From KK5 sp034043675 (GTDB lineage: Bacteria > Pseudomonadota > Gammaproteobacteria > Burkholderiales > Burkholderiaceae_C): a stretch of DNA of 64,000 bases. The stretch covers positions 372,001 to 436,000 of the forward strand of contig NZ_JAXCLA010000008.1 of NCBI RefSeq assembly GCF_034043675.1. The letters run 5' to 3'. Every line of letters begins with the position of its first letter. The stretch's first letter is position 1. The notes beneath the pieces are model-generated. The model ran no database searches. It had not been told where the DNA came from and saw only the letters and a program-made list of their open reading frames with translations. Of the stretch, positions 18,774-26,813 are shown one piece after another. The position numbers and the translations under genes are program-made.

Positions 18774-19952
18774 TCAGGCCACCCGGTCCGCGCCGTGAGA
18801 CCATCCCGGCACGTTGGCGTGGTAGCGCACGGCCTTGCCCACGCCATCGGTCCACAGTAAACCTCTGGACACCATGTCGGAAAGATCTCGCGTCGCCGTC
18901 GACTTCGGCGCTCCGGTCATCTTCTGATACTTCTCCGATGTCAGGTCGCCAAGAAAGCCGCCGTCGCCATCCTCCACTAGCCGCTGCAGTACCTTGCGCT
19001 GGCGTGCGTTGAGATCGACAGCCGCCGGACGCTCCCAGAACCGCCGCTTCTCGAGCGCCTGGTCGACGACTGAGCTTGCCAAGGCGAATGCGGCTGTGCA
19101 CTGTCGGACGAACCACTGCACCCACTCGGTAACGTCGCAAGAACCGCGCTGGGCTTTGTTCAGGGAATCGTACTAGGCAGCACGCGATGACAGCAGCTGT
19201 CGCGAGAGGCTGTACATCCGGATCGGCTGCTTCAGATGTTGGGCCACCGCCATATCGACAATGGCTCGGCCGAGCCGGCCGTTCCCGTCCTCAAAGGGGT
19301 GAATGCTCTCGAACCAGAGGTGGGCAATGGCCGCGCGCGCCAGGCCATCGATGACCGACTGTCCCGCCACGGTCGACTTCGCCGGCCTCGTGTTCTCGAA
19401 CCACACCAAGAAATGACGCATCTCTTGAGGCACTTGCCCCGACGGTGGCGCCTGGAAGCGCACGACTTCCTTTCCAGGACGGCCACTCACGATTTGCATC
19501 GGGTCTTCGTGGACGCGATAGCGCCCCACAGCGATGCGCGATAGGCCGGAGGTCCCACCCGGGAAGAGCGCAGACTGCCATCGGCACAGGCGGTCATCGT
19601 CCAACTGAATCTCATAGCCTTCGGTCGCGTCGTTGAGCACAGCGACGAGGCCGTCAACATCGCGTTGGACAGGGCCATCGGAGTCGAGCCCCAGTCGCCG
19701 CATTACGGAAGACCTCACCGCGTCCATGGGAAGGCGCTCCCCTTCAATCGCGGCAGTGGCCTGCACTTCGTCGACCATGGCGTCGAGCGAAACTTGGCGC
19801 TCCTTCGTGAGCCCGATCGCCGCAGCCTTGCCTTCGATGATCCCCTTCATCCGGTGGGCTGCAGAGAGGTCTGCTGCAACGGTCTCATAAGAGAACGTGA
19901 GATTCGGCCAGCCAGACTGCTGCCAAGTCCACGGCAAGGGTTTTGAGCTCAT
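18774..19952 (-). pseudogene. Fic family adenylyltransferase gene with internal amber codon
   Basis: The N-terminal segment (WPNLTFSYE; DUF4172-like) is followed by an inhibitory-type motif TAAIEGE and the catalytic Fic motif HPFEDGNGRLGRA. At 19173-19175 a TAG interrupts the frame where relatives have a tyrosine (RAA-stop-YDSLNKAQ). The frame then continues without shift through DVTEWVQWFVRQC and a winged-helix-like tail (RQRKVLQRLV, STATRDLSDMVSRGLL). Apart from the one codon the gene looks intact at about 390 residues. The truncated product would keep the catalytic motif but lose the C-terminal DNA-binding-like part. Fic proteins transfer AMP to target hydroxyls. Confidence 0.85.
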
Positions 19953-19979
19953 GAGCCGCATTTCGGCATTTTCGGCTCA
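19952..19979. promoter_or_regulatory. Inverted repeat over the fic start
   Basis: TGAGCCG and CGGCTCA form a perfect 7-bp inverted repeat with a 14-bp spacer, ending on the first base of the fic start codon. The wing sequence could be an operator for autoregulation by the winged-helix tail of Fic, or a leader stem-loop. Confidence 0.4.
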
Positions 19980-20532
19980 AAATTTGGTTCGTATATTCAA
20001 CTTTGCGGCTTAACGGCGGATCGAGACCTGCCCACTTGGTGGATGACCTGCCGTCCCTTTTTCGTCCCAGAAGATCCTTCCTGTTCCCAGAATTTTTGGG
20101 GGTGACTTTGGGGGTAGCCTCAGTCGATGGCATCAGAAGCCGCATGAATACTAGACCCTGGGCGCACGCCTGCTCCGCTGAGTCTTCGATCGTGCACAAC
20201 AGCTTGGCTTCGTCGGCCATCGTTGAGTTCGATATTTGGGGACCAACTGCGCCAACTTCAGCAGCGCTTGGCCAATGAGGACATTGAGTGGCAGGTCCAG
20301 TCGCTCGTCCTTCACGAGGACTAGCGACGCGGACGGCCGCTTGCGTTTCGCCCAAACGCAGAAAGCCTTAGCTACCGCTCTCTCAAGATCCGCCTTCTAG
20401 CGCCATGTGCCAGCGCAGAAATGCCGCTTGTGAGGAAGCTGATGCGGCGCATGGTCCATGCACGATCGAACCTCAGACCACACGGGGCGTCCACGACCGG
20501 CAGGCTCGGTCGTGTCAGCCCCGTGGCTTGCA
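19980..20532. other. Non-coding or decayed stretch upstream of fic
   Basis: No intact gene is visible. The minus strand around 20210-20345 has a short protein-like stretch (LVLVKDERLDLPLNVLIGQ) that I cannot place. A pair of GGGGGT repeats is listed separately. Confidence 0.35.
20095..20115. repeat. Tandem TTTGGGGGT repeat
   Basis: The 9-base unit TTTGGGGGT occurs twice with a 12-bp period. Similar GGGGGT pairs are seen upstream of P4-type integrase genes, next to attachment sites, but no integrase gene is recognised here. Confidence 0.35.
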
Positions 20533-21762
20533 TCAGATACCTGCCAGACCCTGGATGCTGATGCCGGTCGACGTGCCGATCACCGTCTCGCCCAGCTTGG
20601 CGAGTGAGCCGTTCAGGCCGATCGAGTAGGCCACGACCTTGTCGTCGCCGAGATAGGCCGTGTAGAGGAACTTGCCGTCAGGGCTGACCCAGGAGTCCGC
20701 GGCGACCGAAGTGACGCCAGACTTCACGCCCGGCTCCGTCACGGCCGTGGCATTCAGAAGCGACAGGCCGGACGTGGGGCTGATCGAGTAGGTCGAGATC
20801 GCGCCAGAGCCGTTGCCGACGAAGGCGATCGTGCCATCAGGGCTGAGCACCAGCCAGCAGGGGGCCGCCACTCCGGGCGCACTGGCCGTGGTGGATGCCG
20901 TGCTCACCGAGTTCAGCAAGCCGGCGGCGTCAGTGAACTCCGTCAGCGAACCCTGCGACGCACTGGTCGACAGATAGATGGGGTTGGTCTTTTGCGGGAG
21001 GAAAGCGGCGGCGAACGGGGCCGTGAGGCCCGTGTTCGCGACGGGCGTTCCCAGGCTGCCGTCGGCATTGATCGGGAACGACAGAACCGCGCCGCTCGCC
21101 GTGCCGGCGCTGACCACCAGCGAGCCGCCGTCCGGCGTGACGATCGCCTGCGTGGGGGCGGCCCCGGCCACGCCGGCGACCGAGTTCAGGTCGTAGGCCG
21201 CCATCAGCGCCAGGCTGCCGTCGACGCCGACCTTGTAGGCGGCCAGCGCGTGCGCACCGGACAGGAAGGTCGCATAGAGGATGCCGTTGTTGTAGGCAAG
21301 GCTGTTCGGCATGTGGCCGGCGGTCGCGGCGCTCTTCTTCAACAGCGTCAGGGCGCCGGTGGTCTGGTCGATCGACAGCGCCGAGATCGAATCGTCCCCG
21401 CCATTGACCGTGAACAGCATCTTCGCGTCGGCACTGAGGATCACGCTGTGCTGGCTGGCGAGCGAGTCCGGCGCCGTTGCGCCCGAAGCGCCGACCGCAT
21501 TCGTCCCCGTACCGCCCGTCGGCGTGGACTCGGCACGCACCAGCATGCCATTCGATTGCCGGGTGAAGTGGACGATGGCGTTCGCGGACTCGTTGGTCTG
21601 GGTGTAGAGCTGGTTGGCCAGCGGGGCCGCCGCCGGCGGCGTGACCGGAGCGGTCGTGGCGTCGTCGCCACCGCATGCCGCGAGCAAGGCCGAGGCCGCG
21701 ATGGCCGTGACGAGAGCGGGCATCGATTGGATGCGAAGTCGTGACCCGAGAATCTTTTGCAT
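20533..21762 (-). CDS. Lactonase-type seven-bladed beta-propeller lipoprotein
   Basis: A 409-residue protein with a lipoprotein signal (LVTAIAASALLAACGG; cysteine near 30), then repeated propeller strands such as HSVILSADAKMLFTVNGGDDSISAL, PTQAIVTPDGGSLVVSA, WLVLSPDGTIAFVGN and WVSPDGKFLYTAYLGDDKVVAYSI. This matches the 6-phosphogluconolactonase-like (YbhE/Lactonase) family, but as an exported lipoprotein it is more likely a binding or surface protein than a pentose-phosphate enzyme. No operon partner. Confidence 0.82.
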   Translation of the reverse strand: MQKILGSRLRIQSMPALVTAIAASALLAACGGDDATTAPVTPPAAAPLANQLYTQTNESANAIVHFTRQSNGMLVRAESTPTGGTGTNAVGASGATAPDSLASQHSVILSADAKMLFTVNGGDDSISALSIDQTTGALTLLKKSAATAGHMPNSLAYNNGILYATFLSGAHALAAYKVGVDGSLALMAAYDLNSVAGVAGAAPTQAIVTPDGGSLVVSAGTASGAVLSFPINADGSLGTPVANTGLTAPFAAAFLPQKTNPIYLSTSASQGSLTEFTDAAGLLNSVSTASTTASAPGVAAPCWLVLSPDGTIAFVGNGSGAISTYSISPTSGLSLLNATAVTEPGVKSGVTSVAADSWVSPDGKFLYTAYLGDDKVVAYSIGLNGSLAKLGETVIGTSTGISIQGLAGI

Positions 21763-22154
21763 GAGAGGTGCCTGGTGTTGTTTGCCGGCCTTCCGATGCG
21801 TCGCGCTCGCATCGTCTGACCGGCTGTGTTCATAGGAGCCGTCGGCACACTTTCGTAGGAGCTGGAACGGCTTTTCTTACGCCGCCCCCGTGTAAAGAAA
21901 TGAGTCGGCGATCCAAGCCGGTCGTGTACGGGAGCCGCGTCTGGATGGCCGTGCACACGTCGTTGGTGTACGCCGCACGATCGCCGACTTCTCTGCAAGG
22001 GGATGGCTCAACCGGGCCGCGCCAGTTCTCAAGGGCGGAGAAGATGCGTTGGTACCGTTTCTCCAGCCCGTTCAAGAGGGCAAACGACGAGAAGAGGTAA
22101 CGCGCGCTCTTCCCTTCCAACTCTTCACCGGCGGCCTGAACCGCCTACGACTAC
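21763..22154. other. Divergent intergenic region
   Basis: This stretch separates the propeller lipoprotein (minus) from the glutathione transferase (plus) and presumably holds both promoters. A minus-strand frame at 21830-22120 is open but has no family resemblance. Confidence 0.4.
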
Positions 22155-23051
22155 ATGGACACGACGACAAAGGATTCCGACGCCGGCTACACCCCACCCA
22201 ATGTGTGGACCTGGGACAAGGCCAACGGCGGCCGGTTCGCAAGCATCAACCGGCCGATCGCGGGCCCGACCCATGACAAGCAGCTGCCGGTCGGAGAGCA
22301 TCCGCTGCAGCTCTACTCGCTCGGCACTCCCAACGGTGTGAAGGTCACGATCCTGCTGGAGGAACTGCTCGCGCTCGGCCATGCCGGCGCGGAGTACGAC
22401 GCGTGGCTGATTCGGATCGGTGATGGCGACCAGTTCGGCAGCGGCTTCGTCGACATCAATCCGAACTCCAAGATCCCCGCGCTGGTGGATCGCAGCGGGC
22501 CGGAGCCGATCCGCGTCTTCGAGTCGGGTTCGATCCTGCTGTACCTGGCCGAGAAGTTCGGCGCGTTCTTGCCCAAGAACGGCCCGGCGCGCACTGAAGC
22601 GATGAACTGGCTCTTCTGGCAGATGGGTAGCGCGCCCTACCTCGGCGGCGGATTCGGCCATTTCTACGCCTATGCGCCCTCAAAGATCGAATACGCGATC
22701 GACCGCTTCGCGATGGAAGTCAAGCGGCAACTCGACGTGCTGGACCGTCGTCTCGCGCAAAGCAGATATCTCGCCGGGAGCGAGCTCTCCATCGCGGACA
22801 TTGCAGTGTTCCCCTGGTACGGTGGATTGGTCAAAGGCTGGCTGTACGGTGCGTCGGCGGAGTTCCTCTCCGTGCATGAGTACCAGCACGTACAGCGCTG
22901 GGCCGATGAACTCCTTGCGCGGCCCGCGGTGCAGCGCGGCCGCATGGTGAATCGCACGATCGGCCCGCTGTCCGAGCAGCTCCTCGAGCGCCACGACGCA
23001 TCGGATTTCGCGACCCGGACCCAGGACAAGCTCGCCGATCCGCAGGCTTGA
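22155..23051 (+). CDS. yghU: YghU-type glutathione transferase / disulfide-bond oxidoreductase
   Basis: A 298-residue protein with the long N-terminal extension typical of YghU (YTPPNVWTWDKANGGRFASINRPIAGPTHDKQLPVGEHPLQLYSLGTPNGVKV in two parts), a thioredoxin-like domain ending ESGSILLYLAEKFG and an all-helical C-terminal domain (YLAGSELSIADIAVFPWYGGL). E. coli YghU binds two glutathiones and reduces disulfides such as bis-hydroxyethyl disulfide. Length and sequence fit that group closely. Cytoplasmic and probably monocistronic. Confidence 0.9.
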   Translation: MDTTTKDSDAGYTPPNVWTWDKANGGRFASINRPIAGPTHDKQLPVGEHPLQLYSLGTPNGVKVTILLEELLALGHAGAEYDAWLIRIGDGDQFGSGFVDINPNSKIPALVDRSGPEPIRVFESGSILLYLAEKFGAFLPKNGPARTEAMNWLFWQMGSAPYLGGGFGHFYAYAPSKIEYAIDRFAMEVKRQLDVLDRRLAQSRYLAGSELSIADIAVFPWYGGLVKGWLYGASAEFLSVHEYQHVQRWADELLARPAVQRGRMVNRTIGPLSEQLLERHDASDFATRTQDKLADPQA

Positions 23052-23095
23052 CAAAGGGTTAGCGTCGAACCGACATTGATTTCATTCACACATTT

Positions 23096-23140
23096 TGGAC
23101 GAGCGGCGGGACTCGAACCCACGACCCTCTGCTCCCAGAA
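23096..23140 (-). tRNA. Partial tRNA: T-arm and 3' end only
   Basis: On the minus strand the sequence GTGGG-TTCGAGT-CCCGC is a perfect T-arm with the conserved TTC loop, followed by an acceptor-like CGCTCGT and CCA. The part before it (GGGAGCAGAGGGTC) looks like the 3' side of an anticodon arm plus variable loop. No D-arm or 5' acceptor strand is present. This is what remains at an att site after integration or excision in a tRNA gene. Confidence 0.5.
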
Positions 23141-23430
23141 CTACCGTCCATGACCGATTGACGGTGTCCGATTCCTTGATCCCGCAACGCACACTTGGCC
23201 GAGACCCTTCAGTGCACGGTCCGCTTGGTGTCTGACCCTGCGCATTCGCGCAGCCCCCTGCGATCGGCCCGACATGGAACTTTCGCGCCGCCTCAAGCAG
23301 GCCGACGATGCACTCTATATGCATCGAAGCGCAAGGGACGAAATCGCATCGCGCTCGTTCCTCCGCCGAACGGGAGGACGCACTGGCGCCCCTCGAAGCG
23401 CCGTTGCGATCGCAACTGACGGGTCCGCAA
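23141..23430. other. Spacer beyond the tRNA remnant
   Basis: Open frames here do not resemble known proteins. Nothing else was recognised. Confidence 0.3.
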
Positions 23431-23802
23431 CTACATCGCATCGTCGCCGCTGTTGTCGGGCAGGCCGTGATGCGGCTGCCGATGAACCTGCGGGCCGAGC
23501 TTGCCGAGCTGCGTGTCGATGGCGCGATGGAGCTTGCGCACAGCGCCGTCAATGGCCTGATGCGCATTGCCGGCATGGTTCTTGGCGACAACGTTCTCTG
23601 ACCCGGCCAGACGGGCTTCCAGGACGCAATGGACCTTGTCCTCGCTGCTCTTGGCACGACCGTCCGCCGCAGAAAGATGCGCCTCCACCCGCGTGATGCG
23701 TTCCCCGAAGTGTCCGAGGGTTTCCTTGACGACCGCGCCGAAGTGTTCGGTCATCGCTTGACTGCCGTCGGTGTTCGCATCGGATTCAAGTAGCACTTGC
23801 AT
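23431..23802 (-). CDS. HPF/RaiA-like ribosome-associated protein
   Basis: A 123-residue protein beginning MQVLLESDANTDGSQAMTEH with FGERITRVEAHLSAADG, then HCVLEARLAG and a helix AIDGAVRKLHRAIDTQLGKL. The beta-alpha-beta-beta-beta-alpha pattern is that of hibernation-promoting factor/S30EA proteins, but the usual basic patch is weak, as in many paralogues annotated as HPF family. GAGGA precedes the ATG. It is divergent from the efflux operon. Role in ribosome hibernation is inferred. Confidence 0.75.
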   Translation of the reverse strand: MQVLLESDANTDGSQAMTEHFGAVVKETLGHFGERITRVEAHLSAADGRAKSSEDKVHCVLEARLAGSENVVAKNHAGNAHQAIDGAVRKLHRAIDTQLGKLGPQVHRQPHHGLPDNSGDDAM

Positions 23803-24004
23803 GAGAGTCCTCGTTTAGGCGACGCCCGAGCTTGCGTCATTCGATCAGGCGTCGGCGTAGGACTCTGCCCCGTCGTGTGACCCTCAATTAGTGAGCTGTG
23901 CAAAGGATCGATGGTCGCCATCGGCAAGCGCCATCCCGTCGGGCCACGGCAGTGGACAGGCACGCGAGTTGCCATAGGGCTCCGGCATTCATCTCCGGAC
24001 GCAT

Positions 24005-25270
24005 ATGGCCACAGACGACGACGCTGCTGCACCTCAGCCGGCCCATCACCCCGCCTACCAGACCGGCTACCGGGAGGGTTTCAATGATGGCTTCCGAGAT
24101 GGCGTGCGCGAGGACGCGGCAACGTCTCGCAAGGACGGCAAGGTCGACGACAAAGAGAACAACAAGGATAAAGACAAGGACAAGGACAAGGACAAAGCCC
24201 AAGACGAGCAAGGGAGCAAGGCGTCTTCTGAGAAGGGGGACGGCAAGCCTCCGCTCTACAAGCGTCCGCTGATCGTCTTTGCCGCACTGCTCGTCGTGCT
24301 CGCGCTGCTGATTGCCGGCCTGCTGTTCTGGCGGCACAGCCGTCATCACGAGACCACCGATGACGCTTTCATCGACGGGCGTGCCGCCACGATCGCCGCG
24401 CAGACACCGGGTCGCGTCGTCAAGCTCTACGTCAACGACAACCAGTTCGTCCACGGCGGCGACCTGCTCGTCGCCATCGACTCGCGCGAAGGTGAGACGC
24501 GGCGCGAGCAGGCACAGGCCCAGCTCGCCAACGCGCGGGGTCAGGTCGAAACCTCCCAGGCCCAGGTCCAGGTACGCCGCGCCGCCGAACTGCAGGCCGG
24601 CGCCGCCGTGCGCCAGGCAGAGGCCGAGCTGACCAAGGCCACCCAGGACCGAGAACGTTTCGACCGCGTGGACAAGCAGGCCGTCTCGCGCCAGCAGATC
24701 GATGCGGCAGAAGCCCAGCTGCGCACTGCCCGCGCCAACCTGGACGCCGCGCGCAGCAACCAGCGCGCTGCTCAGGCGCAGACCGGTGCGGCGCAAGCGC
24801 AGGTGCGCGCGGCGCAGGGTCAGTTGCAGGCCGCCCAAGCCGACGTCTCCACCGCCGACCTGCAGCTCACCTACGACCGCGTCGTGGCGCCCATGGATGG
24901 CTACGTCAGCAAGCGAGCCGTCGAGCCTGGCAATGTGGTCAGCGCCGGCCAGCCGCTCATGTCCATCGTCAGTCCACAGGTTTGGGTGACAGCCAACTTC
25001 AAGGAGACGCAGCTGACGCGGATGAAGCCCGGCCAGCATGTGCGCATCACCGTCGATGCCTTCCCCGACGCCGAGTTCGACGCGCACGTGGAGAGCTTCC
25101 AGCGCGGCACCGGCGCCTACTTCAGTCTGCTGCCCGCGGAAAACGCGACAGGCAACTATGTGAAGGTCGTGCAGCGCGTGCCGGTGAAGATCGTGTTCGA
25201 CGACGAGCGCGTGCGCAACTACCCGATCGGCCCCGGACTTTCGGTCAAGCCGGACGTCGACATCCCCTGA
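24005..25270 (+). CDS. EmrA/HlyD-type periplasmic adaptor of an efflux pump
   Basis: A 421-residue membrane fusion protein. Residues 1-82 are a hydrophilic cytoplasmic tail with a Lys-Asp repeat. One membrane helix follows (LIVFAALLVVLALLIAGLLFW), then a biotinyl-lipoyl-like strand pair (TDDAFIDGRAATIAAQTPGRV), a long Ala/Gln-rich coiled-coil hairpin and a beta-barrel domain ending VKPDVDIP. It is the first gene of a three-gene set with the MFS transporter at 25275 and the outer-membrane lipoprotein at 26803. The set should export hydrophobic toxic compounds across both membranes. Confidence 0.9.
   Translation: MATDDDAAAPQPAHHPAYQTGYREGFNDGFRDGVREDAATSRKDGKVDDKENNKDKDKDKDKDKAQDEQGSKASSEKGDGKPPLYKRPLIVFAALLVVLALLIAGLLFWRHSRHHETTDDAFIDGRAATIAAQTPGRVVKLYVNDNQFVHGGDLLVAIDSREGETRREQAQAQLANARGQVETSQAQVQVRRAAELQAGAAVRQAEAELTKATQDRERFDRVDKQAVSRQQIDAAEAQLRTARANLDAARSNQRAAQAQTGAAQAQVRAAQGQLQAAQADVSTADLQLTYDRVVAPMDGYVSKRAVEPGNVVSAGQPLMSIVSPQVWVTANFKETQLTRMKPGQHVRITVDAFPDAEFDAHVESFQRGTGAYFSLLPAENATGNYVKVVQRVPVKIVFDDERVRNYPIGPGLSVKPDVDIP
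24164..24199 (+). repeat. AAGGAC hexamer array inside the adaptor gene
   Basis: Six near-identical hexamers (AAGGAT, AAAGAC, three AAGGAC, AAAGCC) encode a run of Lys-Asp pairs in the cytoplasmic tail. Units of six keep the frame, so slippage would lengthen or shorten the tail without breaking the gene. Confidence 0.75.
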
Positions 25271-25274
25271 CGAC

Positions 25275-26813
25275 ATGGCCGACCCCGCACTTCCCCGTTC
25301 GGCCGCCGGCGACCGCAGCCCCTGGCTGATCGCCGTCGTCGTCTCGCTGGCCACCTTCATGGAGGTGCTCGACTCGACGATCGCCAACGTCTCGCTGCGC
25401 CACATCGCCGGCGGCCTCGGCTCCAGCCAGGACGAGAGCACCTGGATCCTCACCAGCTACCTGATCTCCAACGCCATTATCCTGCCGGTCAGCGGCTGGC
25501 TGTCCATGCTGATCGGACGCAAGCGTTTCTACATGATCTGCGTGGCCATCTTCACCGGCAGCTCACTGCTGTGCGCGCTGGCGCCGAGCCTGCCGTGGAT
25601 GATCGGGTTCCGCGTCCTGCAGGGCCTGGGCGGCGGCGGCCTGGCACCGACGGAGCAGTCGATCTTCGCGGACTCGTTCCCGCCCGAGAAGCGCGCTGCC
25701 GCCTTCGCCATGTACGGCGTCACCGTCGTCGTGGCGCCGGCCATCGGCCCGGTGCTGGGCGGCTGGCTGACCGAGTCCTGGTCCTGGCACTGGATCTTCC
25801 TGATCAACCTGCCGGTGGGCCTGGTCGCGCTGACGCTGATCTGGTTTCTGGTGGACGAGCCGCCCGCCGTGGTGCAGGACACCAAGGACTTCCGCGCGCG
25901 CTTCGTGCCCGACTGGCTCGGCTTCGTGCTGGTGGCGATGACCTTCGGCGCGCTGCAGGTGACGCTGGACCGCTTCGACCAGGACGATGGCTTCGCCTCC
26001 GAGTCCATCCTCGTGTTCTTCACGGTCACGGTGTTCAGCGGCCTCGCGCTGGTCTGGTGGGAGCGCCAGCATCCGCAGCCGGTGTTCGACGTGAGGCTGT
26101 TCAAGGTGCGCTCCTTCGCCGTGGCCAATCTGCTGATGTTCCTGCTGGGCTTCACGCTCTACAGCACCACCCAGATCATCCCGATGCTGGTGCAGAACCT
26201 GCTGCACTACGACGCGCTGGAAGCCGGCAAGTGCCTCGCGCTGGGCGGCGTGACCGCGGCGATGGTGATGCCGCTGGCTGGCGTCGTCAGCACGCGGGTG
26301 CCGGGCAAGCTGCTGCTGGTCGGCGCCTTCGTCGCCACGGCCTTCGCCTTCTTTCACACCTCCACGCTGAACAGCGAGGTCTCCTTCCGCACCTTGTCGC
26401 TGACCCGCGTGTACCAGAGCCTGCCGCTGCCTTTCCTGTTCGTGACGCTCACGACCGCCGGCTATGTCGGCGTACCGCCGGACAAGAACAGCGAAGCCTC
26501 CGCCATCATCAACCTGATGCGCAATCTCGGTGGCAGCGTCGGCGTGGCCGCAGCCACCACCGGCATGTCCTGGCGCACCCAGGTCCACCATGCCCGCCTG
26601 GCCGAGCACGTGACGCCCTTCGACACGCTGGTGCAGCAAGCGCTGGACCACGCGCACGGCAGCCTGGCCGCGCTGCAGCAGGCGGTACAGACACAAGCCC
26701 AGCTGATGAGCTACATGGACATCTTCCACCTCTGGGCATATGTCGCCCTCGCGGTGGCGCCGTTCGCGCTGCTGCTGAAGAACCCACCGAAGGGAGCGCC
26801 CGTTGGCCACTGA
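25275..26813 (+). CDS. EmrB-type MFS drug exporter (DHA2 family)
   Basis: A 512-residue inner-membrane transporter with about 14 hydrophobic helices. The DHA2 signatures are present: FMEVLDSTIANVSLRHIAG in helix 1, WLSMLIGRKRF after helix 2, and GFRVLQGLGGGGLAPTEQSI (motif C region nearby: GPVLGGWLTE). It starts four bases after the adaptor stop and overlaps the outer-membrane gene by 11 bp, showing one transcription unit. Drug/proton antiport is the family role; the substrate is unknown. Confidence 0.92.
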   Translation: MADPALPRSAAGDRSPWLIAVVVSLATFMEVLDSTIANVSLRHIAGGLGSSQDESTWILTSYLISNAIILPVSGWLSMLIGRKRFYMICVAIFTGSSLLCALAPSLPWMIGFRVLQGLGGGGLAPTEQSIFADSFPPEKRAAAFAMYGVTVVVAPAIGPVLGGWLTESWSWHWIFLINLPVGLVALTLIWFLVDEPPAVVQDTKDFRARFVPDWLGFVLVAMTFGALQVTLDRFDQDDGFASESILVFFTVTVFSGLALVWWERQHPQPVFDVRLFKVRSFAVANLLMFLLGFTLYSTTQIIPMLVQNLLHYDALEAGKCLALGGVTAAMVMPLAGVVSTRVPGKLLLVGAFVATAFAFFHTSTLNSEVSFRTLSLTRVYQSLPLPFLFVTLTTAGYVGVPPDKNSEASAIINLMRNLGGSVGVAAATTGMSWRTQVHHARLAEHVTPFDTLVQQALDHAHGSLAALQQAVQTQAQLMSYMDIFHLWAYVALAVAPFALLLKNPPKGAPVGH

